NCBI GenBank assembly: GCA_907163375.1
Contig: CAJQUW010003035.1
Span: forward strand, 186,001 to 250,000
Source: Prostheceraeus crozeri
Taxonomy: Eukaryota > Platyhelminthes > Polycladida > Euryleptidae
DNA length: 64,000 nt
Reading direction: 5' to 3'
The position numbers and the translations under genes were made by a program. Below, piece after piece: positions 1 through 12,670 of the stretch; the first letter of the stretch is position 1, and each line of letters starts with the position of its first letter. Under the pieces are notes generated by a model that was not told where the DNA came from, searched no databases, and saw only the letters and a program-made list of their open reading frames with translations.

Positions 1-1
1 G

Positions 2-229
2 TCAATTGTATTTGATGCAGGTGACAGTATATCCAACAGACTACTCAATAAGGTGTCAAAGCACTCTGAGCATCGTCTCAGACAGTTGTTTGAGCTTCGT
101 GAGCGTACAAGAAACACGAGAAAATTCACAGCAGCATACGTCGACCGAGGACGAAGACTGTTCTATGAATTTTATTTATTTATTGCGCAGCAGAAAAACC
201 AACCAACCAACTTTACATTTCGGGTCCTT
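2..229 (+). CDS. Possible C-terminal exon open to the left edge
   Basis: A reading frame starting at base 2 runs uninterrupted from the window edge to a TAA at 227-229, giving about 75 residues with no initiator inside the window. The peptide is rich in Arg and charged residues, with a stretch reading FELRERTRNTRKFTAAYVDR, and has a soluble, helical look rather than low complexity. I do not recognise a family. It could be the last exon of a gene or transposon lying to the left, or simply a chance open frame, since 75 codons is not improbable. No splice acceptor can be judged because the upstream sequence is missing. Confidence 0.25.
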
Positions 230-281
230 TAATGTCCTGCATGCCGATATGATCATCTGACATGGTCTTATGTAATTCATT

Positions 282-650
282 ATCAAATAATTTGCCACTG
301 GCTATCGCAAGAACTAAAAGCGACAATTTTTTACTCAACGTTTCGAGATTCTTTAACGAAAGTGAAAAATGTGATTCAAAGTCAGTTATCATATTTAAAT
401 AATTTTTTCACTCGTTAAAGAATCTCGAGACGTTCAGATTATCACTTTTAATGTAATGGCAGCTAACAGGAGGTGCAGTTATCTTCGATATTGCGTTGAA
501 AAGGGTCTGAACCCGAAACGTCCGCTGATACAAAAGGAGCCTTTGATTTATTGGCATTATATAAATGGGAGAGAAAACTTACTGTATATCTTCATTATCG
601 AAAATAATTGCTCGCTTCTAATTCCTGCGAAGGCCAGTGGCAATTTTTCA
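282..650. repeat. Nested inverted-repeat (foldback) element
   Basis: Outer arms (about 282-334 and 605-650) share TTGCCACTGG / CCAGTGGCAA with imperfect extension. A second inverted pair lies inside the left part (about 327-371 and 402-450), with TTCGAGATTCTTTAACGA matching TCGTTAAAGAATCTCGA. The inner sequence holds GGGTCTGAACCCGAAACG (503-520), a small stem followed by GAAAC. Probably a non-autonomous foldback element; no clear target duplication was found. Confidence 0.55.
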
Positions 651-1206
651 TAATTAACATCATCCAGGAATGGCCAATCTCAACCATATTTAATTCTGAC
701 ACTGCTTCAAGTTGAAGAATTAAGAATACTTATCTCATCACATTAAGAGAGACAGTTCTCAAATCATCCAAGAAATAGTTTTCTGACGCTGATGTAAACT
801 TCATTTTCACTTGTATAGAAATTGAATTGGTTTTGGAAGCTGAATCAACTTGGTTCTCTCATTCCAGTTCTTGCATCATGTCGCTGATCTACAGAGGAGA
901 GCGGAGGCAGAGGAAAGGGCTCGAATGGAGGCGGAGATGGCGAGAAAGACCAGCCGTAGGATTTCATACTCAGTCCCTGTCATCAAATCGTGATCCCATT
1001 TGTACAATCTGTAAATATCTTGCCTTCCACGCTCATACTGTGATATTTTGAAATAGATTTATTCTTACTACAGAACGACTTCTCATATCGAACAGAGCGA
1101 TTCAATGTGTCGCGAAGTTACATCCAAAAGGGACTTCAACAATCGCTGTAAACTTCTCCTGATCATCAGAATGACTGTGATCGATGACACAAAGATATCT
1201 TTATCA
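651..1206. other. Unassigned spacer
   Basis: No gene, RNA or repeat recognised. The open frame at 827-1051 has no family resemblance and is treated as chance. Confidence 0.5.
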
Positions 1207-1214
1207 ACTGGCAG

Positions 1215-2244
1215 TAGTGATGAAAATTTTCCGGAAAATTTTAAATCAAAATTTTCCATGGAAAATATTGGAAAATTTTGAAAGTTTTGATTTTTGTGAT
1301 ACGCCCTATAATTTGAGCGCTTCTGCAGCCGAGGCAGCTACGTACCAATGAATTGGATCTAAAACTCTTGATTTCATCATTATTTCGATTAAAGCGATCG
1401 CAGCACTACGAGTTCCGTCCGCGGATTTTTGAACATTCCTTTGCCACCAGTGGCTTGTGCTAATTTGTTAGCATTTTTGATTATCACACAGACACCGTTT
1501 GGGATAACGTGAATCTTGCTTTACAATAGGGGTATAATTTCATGCAATGTGAAAGATCTGGAGCAAAAATAATTTTGGAGTTTGCTTGTTAGCTTGAAAG
1601 TTAAGCTTTATTGTACAGCCTTGATCATAGTGATACAAATTCTCCATATGTTGATGAATATGTGAAGAATAAGCACACAGTCCACGCAGCATTATACATG
1701 AGCGACCATATTGGAAGACTGCAAACTCGTGAGATATTTGGAAACTAAAGATATCTGTGATGAGTAGAAGAATATCTATGACAGTTTCTAAGTTCTGGCA
1801 TATTGTCCGATCTTCGTTGAGGACAAACTGCATGCACATCTTCCATTTCTAGCTCAGATGGTTCAGATAGTTCCAAATCGATTTCAGATCTACCCAAATG
1901 AATTTCAGACATTTCCAGATGAATTGGAGATTCTCCAGTTGAATTTAAGATCCTTTCAAAGTTGGGTTTCTGATAGATATCTGAAATTCAATTAGAGAAA
2001 TCTGAAATCCATGTAATATCTGAAATTCATTTGGGATGATCTGAAATAGACATGGAAAGGGTGCGTGGTTCCAAAAGGTAACATGCAGGAATGATAGAGA
2101 AGTTTTCGGTCTTTGCATATTGCATAGTCTTTTCAGACGACTACAACAGGTCTCCAAAACAAAGGAAAAATGTCAATCACCAAAAGAAAAATTTCAAAAT
2201 TTTCACTGGAAAATTTTCCGGAAAATTTTCCATTTGCATCACTA
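1215..2244. mobile_element. hAT-like non-autonomous element with perfect 8-bp target duplications
   Basis: The ends are TAGTGATG... and ...CATCACTA, followed inward on both sides by the same AAAATTTTCCGGAAAATTTT block. The flanks carry a perfect 8-bp direct repeat, ACTGGCAG, at 1207-1214 and 2245-2252. An 8-bp duplication with a YARNG-type terminus fits the hAT superfamily. The interior has no transposase. At about 1870-2050 it contains a second inverted structure built from TTTCAGAT/ATCTGAAA words. The intact duplication suggests a fairly recent insertion. Confidence 0.8.
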
Positions 2245-2252
2245 ACTGGCAG

Positions 2253-2665
2253 GCATCGACAAGTCATGCTCTGGAGGAAGTCTGAAATTACTCAGAGGCA
2301 TCTTTCTGCCTCAATTATGACAGTCGTGACAATGTTGAGATAATATTCCCTGATTCCAACAGTTCCATTCCAAAGAGCGATTCTGGGGAGAAGCAAAAGT
2401 GAAATAAGTTGCAAATATTAATGAGCTTGGATTTACAGAGTTATGGAGCAGCAGTATGTTTGAATTCAGAAGCATGAAGACAGGATGCATGTGACTATTG
2501 GCAGAGAGAAGACATCCATGGTAATTGTAGGAAGTTGTAATGAAGGGAGGGCGCGAAACTTGCACCTGTGATCAAAATTTGTCACTGTCTCAGTTGAAAC
2601 TTCCTGACATTGCTCGTGGTACGCAAAATGATTTGAATGGTGAAAGTGACAGATTCCCGCTTTTG
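2253..2665. other. Unassigned spacer
   Basis: Lies between two hAT-like elements. I see no gene or repeat in it. Confidence 0.5.
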
Positions 2666-2673
2666 ATTGGAAT

Positions 2674-3507
2674 CATAGAGTAGAAATATTATAGATAGAG
2701 TGGTAACTCCGCATTTATTAAATCCCCAATGTGTAGCTATATACTTCCGATTTTATTAAATGAACTCAAGGGAGATACAGGTTATTGTCACGAAATCTGA
2801 GATGTGCAAATGTTTTGCAGATATTACAACGGAATTGAGTGATCATGATTGTAATGCAGACAGAATGATGGTATTTTACAGATTCTCATGACAGCTCTGG
2901 AGATTTAATGTTTGTTAAATTAGCAATTCGAGGTTCCTTGCTTTCATGTTCAACCTCAAGCGCATTTTCATAAGCGTGATCATCACAGGCAACCTGCCGC
3001 TTGCAGAGCAAATTCACAGAATCAAAGACAATAACTTCATTTAACTTCGAAAGATGTAAATGGGTCCACATCACTATTCAGATTCAAGAAATGAAACATG
3101 AATTTAGTGAATCATAAAATGATGGCGGTGAAAATTGAATTAAACACTTGAAATATAAGCCAAGACGGCATCAATAATATCGCGACTTTTTCATGAAGAC
3201 TTCCATTATAATGCAATTCATGAAATTCCCTTGATAATCAGCTTGATTTCCGCTTAGCTAGGTCGATGCATACTATCAAATATTCATTCCTTTTGATATC
3301 CAACTTGCTTCATACTACTTATATAGGAGAGTCATCTCGGTAGTATATAAATTGGCAAAATTTCGACTTTTTGTAAAGTGCTCAAATAATTTTTTGGACC
3401 ACGGGAACGTAATCTCCGCACAAAACTGAATCTTTTGATATAAAAATGTTCACTGTATGCAGATACTTTTTTCAGTCGACACTCTACCTATATATCCCTA
3501 CTCTATG
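2674..3507 (+). mobile_element. CATAGAG-ended hAT-like element, copy 1
   Basis: Terminal inverted repeats begin CATAGAGTAG and continue to GTAGAGTG; the right end reads CACTCTACC...CTCTATG. Near-perfect 8-bp flanks are ATTGGAAT (2666-2673) and GTTGGAAT (3508-3515). The interior matches copies at 51346-51917 and 54179-54803 in both subterminal regions (for example GGTAACTC.GC.TTATTAAATC and ATATAAAAAT). No coding sequence is apparent. This is the longest of the three copies (834 bp). Confidence 0.8.
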
Positions 3508-3515
3508 GTTGGAAT

Positions 3516-4690
3516 TTTCCGGTTCTTACATCTTTTTCAAAAAATTGTCAGATTTTCAAAGACCAAGACGGCGTCACGAACATTGGGCAAGCAGCTCTGA
3601 ATCGACTTTTTCATTCATTATTATTGAGTAATAAAAAAATGAACAAATTGAAAAACGCTAGCTATATGGCGGATGTAATGTAACTTTTTTTTTTTTCTAA
3701 AAAAAAATAAGTATTTGAAAATGCATTCCATTCCCTAGCCTGGCTTCCAAATTTAAATTTTTTAATTGGGAAAACCTGAAACGTGAAATATTGCAACTCA
3801 CACTGAAACTTAAAATAGTGTTTATTTATATCGAGATTTGCTCTACTGCCACCTTGCAAGACTTCCACACTTTCTACAGAAACGGCTCCATTCAAATTAG
3901 TCATTTTTGGGGAGTCACAGAATGTCGATGCATGCCTTTTCTTTGTTCGCAAGGATAATCGTAAGACCTTTCGGACATCGCAGACGGCTGCATTATGCCA
4001 ATGAACGATTTCATTTCACTCAGTCTAAATTTGACTCATTTTGTTATTCACTTCTTCAAATTATTGTGTGATAGAAGTCACTTTTCATATATAAGCAGTA
4101 GTCTGTACTACATTTATATTTTATTTGAGAGAAGGAAATGTATTGTTAAAACTTCGTAAACCTTGTAAAACTTCAGAAACCTATTCTCAGACGTCTTGAA
4201 GAGCTTGTTCTGGTCAGGGAAGTGGTCTGCGGAAGCTGATCCAAAGCAAGCAAGTGAATGCATTAGTTCTTCTGCACTGTTAAACAAAATGAAGAGTCCG
4301 TGTCCTCATAGCGACATGGAGATTCAAATTGAGTTACAAGGTTTACCTGAAAGTGTGGGTATATGAGAGAAGTATAGAATCAGAGAATGCAGCTTGGTCG
4401 TCGCGTAGCGCCAGACGATTTAGGCTGATCATTTGAAAGGTAATGATATGAGCATTGTTACTGAACCTAAATTCTATAACATCAAAAATAAAAGAGTTTG
4501 ATCTGCAAATGACTAAAATCTATGATCATTTTCTACATAGCCCATGCAGTTCAGAACATTAGAGTATGTCGAGCTTGAGATATCTACTAGTTAAATTGTA
4601 GACCATAGGAATCAAATCAATGCCATTTTCACTTGGAATGCGAAGATGGATGGTGAAATGCTCCTACCTCTATGGTATTACATAGCAAAT
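3516..4690. other. Unassigned spacer
   Basis: No recognisable gene. The minus-strand open frame at 3662-3952 crosses homopolymer runs and shows no family features. Confidence 0.5.
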
Positions 4691-4691
4691 T

Positions 4692-4724
4692 AGACGGCCT
4701 TAATTATGGCAATTAAGGCCGTCT
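4692..4724. repeat. Short perfect hairpin
   Basis: TAGACGGCCTTAATT and AATTAAGGCCGTCTA are perfect inverted arms separated by ATGGC at the centre. A similar AAGACGGCCTTA word occurs in the foldback at 12371-12670, so it may be a relic of a related element. Confidence 0.6.
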
Positions 4725-7700
4725 ATTTGGAATTGGAGATATATAAACGACTTTCATAGAAAAATGACAGGTAAAATATCGGCTGACAGACCTACTTACT
4801 CAGTAACAATGGTTGATTTGTGGCGACAGCTATGATATCATAGTTATAGCTAGCTTTTGAGGTTTATACTGGCTTTTATTGACTAGATATGGCGTGATGT
4901 AGTAGTAGTAGTAGTGTTTATTGACAACAGAATGGTAATATATCATACAGTAGCATTTACAGTTTTTACACACAAACAAATATTCGAGATATGCAATGCT
5001 AGAGATGAAAAAAAAAAATAAAAAAAAAAGTAGTTCAAAGAAGAATATGCTAAGCGAATCGATTATGTGAAAGAGATGTATATCTCTCAGAAGCGTGTCA
5101 ACTCGGGAGAGTGATTCGTAGTCTCTCGGCATGCGTGTATGGTATTAAACCATGCTAGGGAAGCACAGGAGGTTTGTGCCAATTTCCAGAAAGAGTTTCA
5201 AGCTCTGAGTCTGTCGACGAGCGTAACTATATCCGCCAGTGCAAATTGCATCTCAACATTGTCCAACAAAACTGATTTGTGCGCACTTTACTTTTAATTA
5301 ACACAAACAATCGGATCGCAAAGCCGTCACTATGCCAAGGAAGGGGCGAAGCATATTCGAAAAAAGAGAATCGAATATAGAAAATAAATTAGAAGTGCGT
5401 TCCGGTGTGGAAAACATGGCTTGAAGACTCCGTAAAACACAAAGAAGGAAGATGCCTCGTTTCTTTTTTAAAATATATTTTTAAAAAAAGGAAGGATCCT
5501 CAGGTCACACACACCAATGCGCAATTTGTGGACGGATCGTAGTCAGAGGGAGAAGAAGAAAAGAGTAGTCAGATACTCGACGCCGTCCGAGACTTAACAT
5601 AATCTTGCTGTTGTTAATGGGCCACTTTTGGGTCGATGCACACATGAATTTTGTTCATGTGCTACAGTATATGATTGATTCAAAGGGGAATGCACTTCTC
5701 AAAATCGGAATAATCGCAAAGAAGACTCAACAGCGTACTTTTACCATGGATGTTTCCTGACATGGCATTTTCGAGATCTCCCAGAATTAAAATAACCTCC
5801 AAGGGACCCACTAGAGCAGGGATAACACCATAGGTGCGTAAGGAAATGTTTGCTGACAACACCATTGATCCGATGTTGCGTCAGATCGACTTACAAGATT
5901 AAGATAACAGGTATAAAAATGATTAAATACTTTAAGTGCTGAATTTTCTCATGAGGGAGTCACATCAGAAACAAGAATCGAATCGAATCGAAGAATCCGT
6001 ATTGAGCTACTTACTCCCATGCGAAAAATCAATTCAAAACACGTGAATTAAGGAATTATGATGCGATAATACATGGTTGTAGAAGAACCTTCAGGAAAAG
6101 CAAGTTGAAGACCCATAGTCATGCAGGAAGCATTTTTTTGCGCTACTTAGTAGAGAACTGGACAATTCACTAGGATAACACTGGAAGAATAGTGATACCT
6201 TGGAACGAAGTGATAGTGAATAGTCTTATCTTTAGGGATGAAGACACGTAATACCGCACTTCAAACTATCAGGAAATGTATGTAAATCGAATGATTTGAT
6301 GACTTTTATAGCGATTATTTTTTGATATTGAGCGACATATTTTGATATTATATCAGCAGTGTTGGGATCAAGTCAGTTTAGCTGCTGTCCGTTTTAAGGT
6401 TTTAAGAAATCGAAGAGACGATTTTTAAGATTTTGAAAAGCCAGCTTTGCAGATTGGATTGATTAGAAACTGCGATTGTTTTTTTCTTTCAACATTTCGG
6501 AATGAATGACAATTCATAAAGTTGAGATGGATGTCGTCGAGTAACGAAGAGAGATATCAATATCGATCAACAAGCTTTGAATCTCTCAGCCTTTGCCAAG
6601 GTTTCCCATTATTTCCCATTGTCAGCTTGTCAGCTTCCATAGAAGATTCTCATTTTCTTTCATTTTTATTTGTTTTCTTCATTTGTCAATTTTAACTTGC
6701 TCCTTCTTTGCCTTGTACTTTTCCCAAGTCCACACTGTCGGTAACTGTCCCATAAAGCAAACCCAATTTCAATTTTCAATTAACGGTAAACGGGTCATTG
6801 CTTATAGTTATCATTCGAATCAACAAAGTAAACAATTGATTACATAACATTGAGTGAAGATTTTATAAAGGATAATAGAAATATTTCAATTGAAGGTTCT
6901 TCACTTGAATTTCCAAAAAAATAAATCATCATAAAAAACTAAACTGTGTTGACACCAGTATAAGATGACATAAGTGTGAAATAACGGAATCATATGACAG
7001 AAACAATGCGACCCATAATAAAAAAACAGAAAAATTAATTAAAAGCATAAATGGTGAGCATCCAATGGACGCATTGGCAAATAGGCGCGTCATATATTAC
7101 ATCAACAGATGGTCGGCATTCGGACAAAGCAACATCATGAATAAGAGATAGGTCATGAAAATTAGACAAAAGACAAGAAGATTTTATAATGTTGAAGAGA
7201 TTTTAATTCACAATCGACAAAGTTATAATGTTCAATTGATTAAGCCAACATCCATAACATTAAATCGAAAACAAACGAGAGACAAACCAACAATAAACGA
7301 TACAGAAAGTCGTGAATAAGAACGTTATCATGTGACTAAGATAGGGGGAATGGTAGGAGATTTGTATCACAAATTTCCTCAATGGACAAGTAATTATTGA
7401 AACAATCAATGGTATTTCGATTACCGAATTGGCATTAAATAAAATTCTAAACCTCGATATTTGATGAACTAAAGATTATAACCTGAAACCCGATAATTTC
7501 CCTTAGAATGAATAGCTGATCGGCCATGATCGAAATGAGGAAGAGAAATGATGGATGATCGTACATTCGAGAAAAAGCCCTTTATGTGCACCATCATAAG
7601 AGAAGGTGCCTTAATGTCAACATATAAATTTCATACTCAATTTCATTTGAAAATATATTCTTGTGCATAAAATGAATATATAACTGGATTAAAAACTAAA

Positions 7701-9400
7701 TAGCACTTAATGTAAAATCTTCAGTGACTCAATGGATTTGGCGCTGATTTCTGTCGCTTCCGCTGTGATTTCTGGCGTTAAACAATGCCGTCCCCTGGAA
7801 TTACAATGCATCTCCTCAAAATTACGCTCTCCGATTCAGCTCCTCGAATGAGTTCAGCTCCTTGGTTGTGTGCATTGGAGTATAATCCTTTGCAGAGTAG
7901 ACATTTTGTGCAATTTCATTGTTTTTTCAACTTTTGTCGATTTTCGAGTATTGCGAATTGCACGAGTCTTGTTTTATACAATAGATACTGCACCGTTCTA
8001 TACTGCACCGTCTTTGTTCCGATATCGACTTGCCGATTCGAATTGGGTTTTGGAATTCAATTTCGATCGCAATGTAAATTTCGAAAATTGCCATTATGAC
8101 AGATGTCTTTCACTTACTTTCATGCCATTCTGCAGGAATTCCGCTTATTAATTCCAAGCTTATGATGTTGCTGTAGTCATTTCAGTGCGCTCATTCGATT
8201 TTTGTAAAGTTTGAAATCAGTTCTTCATTTCTAGAAAATATTTTATGTATATTTCTGATTTCAGAACTTAGAGGAAAAGAGACTGTCCATCCAGTCACTG
8301 AGGAGATTTTGTCTTTGTCTACAAGAGTTCTAATGAAAACTATCAGACACATTGTAGAGTAAACAGCTTCCAACATTCCAGAATGACATTGGCCGAACAT
8401 TATCTATCTTTGAACATCAGAAGGCATTGATTTCAGGTGAACAATAGCTTAAAAGCATCCTAAAAGATCTTGCTTTCTTCTTTGTTTCTAATTCATCCTC
8501 AATCATTCAATGCGACATATCACACTTTATCAACAGAGCACATGATGAACCGATGAAGATGCTATGACAATGCACACCAAACGAACAACAAAACGACGTA
8601 GTTCTGACGTCACAAACCGATCGATTTAATCGAAGAATCGAAGATAGGGGACAATTAAATACTTTATGCACATCTTCAGCTGACAATGACAAAAAAAGCA
8701 GACAGTGATGCTCAGAGCAACAGTCACAATACGAACGAAAATGAATCAATGAATTAGCGAAACGATGAGCGATAATGAACGAACTTTGGGACGACACACA
8801 ATCGGCAGGAAACTATACACAGACACATGATAACGTATATCACGTGATGCAAAGGGCACTGTAACACAAATACAACAATAAAAATTTCAAACCAATCAGG
8901 CACAAATTACCAATAAGGACCCAAATGAAATAAACCAAAACACCAACACGACGAATATCGATACACTCCGAAACACTACACAACAGCACATCGAAAAACA
9001 GAAATTCACAGACTCCAAAATAGTGAAAAAAGTGGCAAAAAATACAAAGATGCAAAACTGATCACGAGAGAGCGCTAGACATCCAACCACCGTCTTTGCA
9101 TGTTGTTGATGTAAACCGAGACGAAGGCATCATATCTATATACTATAGCTCGTCAATAAATGCAGCATATAAACCTCAGAAGCTAGCAATAACGATACTA
9201 TCTACCGACACTTGACAACAAAGTAACTGATATTACATAATCTGATATCACTATCTGGATCAGTTGATATCAAGCAACATCAACGTTTTGAGTTAGTGAT
9301 ATCAGTTTTGATAATCGATAGAGAACGTAGATAATAGCATAGATAGACGCATGATGCTACAGTGAATCATTGACGGTTATCCATGCACTGCAAACTGTAG
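4725..9400. other. Unassigned intergenic DNA
   Basis: No gene recognised in about 4.7 kb. Notable items: a 32-bp block at 4807-4838 that recurs as a perfect inverted copy at 34499-34530; a TAG trinucleotide run at 4900-4914; an A-rich tract near 5009-5029; an A/T palindrome near 5460-5491; and several TGATATCA words around 9220-9320. Overlapping open frames at 7785-8151 and 8507-9090 show no conserved features. Confidence 0.5.
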
Positions 9401-9419
9401 GGCACTGATTTACGCACGC

Positions 9420-9625
9420 AGCCGAAATTTGGAGCCAGTTACTGCCTAGTTAGTGCCCTCGAGGCACCAGTAGGCGCCAGCTAGGCACTAATAGGCACTA
9501 AACCAAATATTTGTTTATCCAATGAAATCGAAGGAAAAATCAATGGGCGCGAACTCGGCACTGTGAACTTCGTGCCTACTCGTGCCTTGTGTTGGTTAGA
9601 ATTGATGCCTAAATTTCGTGCCTAG
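9420..9625. repeat. Cluster of TAGGCAC / GTGCCTA words
   Basis: The words TAGGCAC, GAGGCAC and TAGGCGC are clustered on the left side (9450-9505), and GTGCCTA or GTGCC on the right (about 9568-9625), giving an inverted arrangement around an A/T-rich centre. It resembles the subterminal repeats of a small non-autonomous DNA element, but neither end nor target duplication could be fixed. Confidence 0.4.
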
Positions 9626-9639
9626 TTCAGCGCTTGCAA

Positions 9640-10060
9640 GCAGTTTTAATTGACGACAGATTATTATTGAAATATGGGCAGCAATCCAGATCACAAATTG
9701 ACTTGATAATTAAAAATGCCAACCCGAAAACAAGAGAGCCAGCTCGCAAAATTTGCTTTTTGCCCCAACTAAGTTCCCCCGGCGTGTGCCATAATTTTCA
9801 TGCAATTTCCATTCTAGGACTTTCTATGGTATTATTAATTTCTATGGATGGAAGGGAATGAATAGCTATGTCAAAACTATGAATCAGCGGAAACTTCCAT
9901 AGTAATCCGTAAACATTTGGAACACAAATAGATGAAGGTCCATTTCTAGGTTCGTAGAATGAGGTTGATAGTTGATTTGACATAGAAATCAATATGATCT
10001 TGGCTAAAAAGGATGGCTGCCTGTCGCCACTTGGATCCACACTTGATATACGAGTATACT
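9640..10060 (+). repeat. Dispersed repeat family R1, copy 1
   Basis: About 200 bp (9660-9850) closely match 44295-44480, including GCTTTTTGCCCCAACTAAGT and TCTAGGACTTTCTATGGTAT. The right part (about 9840-9990) matches 34250-34440 in reverse orientation (for example AATAGCTATGTCAAAACTAT). A weaker match to the first part lies at 24000-24060. No frame is conserved; it is probably part of a decayed element. Confidence 0.6.
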
Positions 10061-11277
10061 GTATAAACACCTTGGTTTAGCTAATTCCAGTTCATTATCC
10101 TCTTCACCACATAAATCCCTGTGAGGTGTGACTGATAATCACTCGATTGATGTGTCAATTTAGAAACTTCTTACAGAATGCCTACAACTGAAAATTTCAA
10201 TGAAAATAGGAGCTTTTAAATTTTTCTGACATTTTCCGGATTCTTGCGATCATATGATTTTATCCTTGATGGAGCATATAGGCCTATTTGCTATTCTATC
10301 AGCTCAGTCTACGATGTAAACATCTGGGTATGTGAGAAATGCTCACAACTAGGCCTACTCACAAATGCATCGGACCAATTGTTCCATTTTGTACCTCCAA
10401 TGTGCACCTATCTAGACCACGGACCGTAGTTGTTGTTTCTGATTTTCATTTGTACCATAGACATACGGACCTTATCCAAGTCTTTTATAGAGGCGGATGT
10501 TTTTAGCAACGATTTCAACATCAAGCTTCATTGTTAGTTACTGCTACATCTGGACAAATTATTTATAAAGAACACGTAATTCTGAAAATGTGTCAATTAC
10601 TTATTACTAATAATTACTTGCTAATAATGATTACTTATTTATGTAATGTGTAAAAACTGTAAAGTGACAGCAGGTCAAGCATCGAGAAGTTTGCGGAAAT
10701 TCTCTCTGAGCATATATCGAATATAAAGTCACATCATGAAACTCCTGTTGCAAAACATTTTAACTCCATGTGTAATATTTTACTTGTAACATTTTACTTA
10801 CTTTTGTGTCGAGAATTGTCCAAACTCTTGAAAGAGATTACTGAAATAGAACTTGAGGATAAAACAAATGTGCGTCCCACCCCGAAAGGAAAAATATTCA
10901 AGAAATAAGAACGAAATTTGGTTTAAATCACTGCACGTATTGTAAGCGCTTGTAGATTTGTATGGCTGTCATCAATGCAGGATATCCCTTTAAAGAATCA
11001 GAAACTCAGTTGCAGAAAAATTGTCATCCGAAGTGCATACATCTACAATAAATGAAATAATTCGAATCTCGCTCTCAGAGCTGAGGTTCAAAAATTGAAC
11101 TTGCAAACACACGGTAATTTGGTAAGGCAAATTGGTAATTCTTATTCCGTTCAATATTCTGTTAGACACATCAATAGAGAATGTGGAAAATAAAAAGTGA
11201 ACAGAGTGATCAAGATGAAATTGATAAAGAAACCGAAATAAACATTAAAACGAAAATTGCAGACGTCTAATCCACGG
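10061..11277. other. Unassigned spacer
   Basis: I see no gene, RNA or clear repeat here. Confidence 0.5.
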
Positions 11278-11285
11278 ATGCACGT

Positions 11286-11661
11286 CAGGGTTGGAACCGA
11301 TCGCCGGCCGGCCTCAAATTATGAAGACCGGTCGGCCGGTTTTAGTAACGCCGGACTGTTAGACCCTTATTGACTGCTAGCGACAGTCAGTCTAGAATAA
11401 ATTGCCTCGTCAATCATAGCACCATCAAGAGCATGTAAATGCAATACTTTGAGAGTATCTACACGTTTGTTTAGTGACATAGATATTGTGAACTTTTCTT
11501 TTAACAGTTAAAAAATGATTACTGGCAAGTTATGCATCCACATGTAGTTCAAGCCGCACTTTATCACTGATTAGCCTGCTGTGTGAATTTTTGAGACATT
11601 TGGAAAACCACAGCCGCCGGCCCGTCTCCGGCTGCCAAAAACCGCGCCGGTTCCAAACATG
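11286..11661. mobile_element. hAT-like non-autonomous element, GC-rich ends
   Basis: The left end is CAGGGTTGGAACCG; the right end, read inward on the other strand, is CATGTTTGGAACCG (12 of 14 identical). Flanks are ATGCACGT (11278-11285) and ATGCACGC (11662-11669), a 7/8 target duplication. CAGGG...TTGG termini with an 8-bp duplication are typical of hAT. The subterminal zones are rich in CCGGC/GCCGG (for example GCCGGCCGGCC), in contrast to the A/T-rich surroundings. No transposase inside. Confidence 0.75.
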
Positions 11662-11669
11662 ATGCACGC

Positions 11670-12370
11670 CGCAGCACATCGACCGATAGAAAGCGTTTAG
11701 CAAAGAAGCTTTCTAATTGTAATATCTGCCTCTTTTGTACCAACAGACGTTCATTGAGAGATTTCTTATCTTTTATTCCTCTTTTGGACAACATTGAAAA
11801 CGTCCCTGCTATTTAAGCTCTTCGAGGATTTTCCCCAATTCGATAATCTTCGAGGTTTAGTAAGACCATTTTGACCATGCGATGCACATGTATGATTGCA
11901 CTTCAAGCTCTATAGTTTCAATTTGATTTAGCCAAAGGCAGTGGACGATCGAAGTCCTTGAATTTTACATCTTTGGAAGATTTATTTCAAAGCTCTTGTA
12001 ATGCGTCATCCTGACCGTAAACTGAAAAGACCATTTTGATCGACGAGTTCATTATTATTTTGCACAATGGATGACTTTTCCTTTTAACTTTCAATACATT
12101 TGCCTAATTTAACAATTATCTTTCTCACATGGAAAAATGCAACTTGCGTCTTTGTTAATATATTTTTGAACACATCACAATAAATATGTACTAAACGCCA
12201 CCATAACTTCTGAAGCGAGCTTCTGTCTTACTGGCAGTGAGGCTGTGACAGGCAACGAAACGTTTGCTTGTATGCATAGTTTTAGCTTGCACTTCTGCTT
12301 ATCTTTAAAAATATTTAGAAAGATGTTGCAATTTATTTTAAACAGCATTTTTCAGTATTAACTTAAAGTG
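11670..12370. other. Unassigned spacer
   Basis: No gene or repeat recognised. Confidence 0.5.
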
Positions 12371-12670
12371 TTTGAGCAGAATTGCTAAAAGAGATAGTGG
12401 CAACTTGATCTGATATTGCAAATTTTCACCGTTAAGACGGCCTTATCAAGCAGATACAACGATAAAAAAGGCGCAAGTTACGCCTTCGAGAATCTGTGCT
12501 AATCAGAAGACTATGTCTTATAATAAATAACACGGAGGAATGCACAGAATATCACTGATTTTTGAAAATTGATTTCTTCCTTTTTATAGTTGTATCTGCT
12601 TGATAAGGCCGTCTTAACGGTGAAAATTTGCAGTACCAGATCAAGTTGTTACTATTTAGCAGTTCTGCTT
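12371..12670. repeat. Foldback element with ~100-bp arms
   Basis: The left arm (12371-12470) and right arm (12579-12670) are near-perfect inverted copies. Both contain CCGTTAAGACGGCCTTATCA and AGCAGATACAAC, or their complements, around a loop of about 110 bp. Palindromic structure and lack of coding point to a foldback or MITE-type element. The target duplication is unresolved. Confidence 0.7.

Noticed and set aside
503-523. Hammerhead ribozyme
   Set aside because: Only the stem II-like hairpin and GAAAC are present. The conserved CUGAUGA core is not intact, so I report it only as a weak resemblance.
4830-5132. Minus-strand open frame with poly-Tyr and poly-Phe runs
   Set aside because: Produced by the TAG trinucleotide and A-rich tracts; low complexity.
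7785-8151. Two overlapping plus-strand open frames
   Set aside because: No domain or composition signal; they overlap in different frames and include short tandem TACTGCACCGT words.
8840-9090. Hydrophobic minus-strand open frames resembling membrane segments
   Set aside because: Hydrophobicity follows from T-rich codons; two frames overlap, and no start context or neighbours support a gene.
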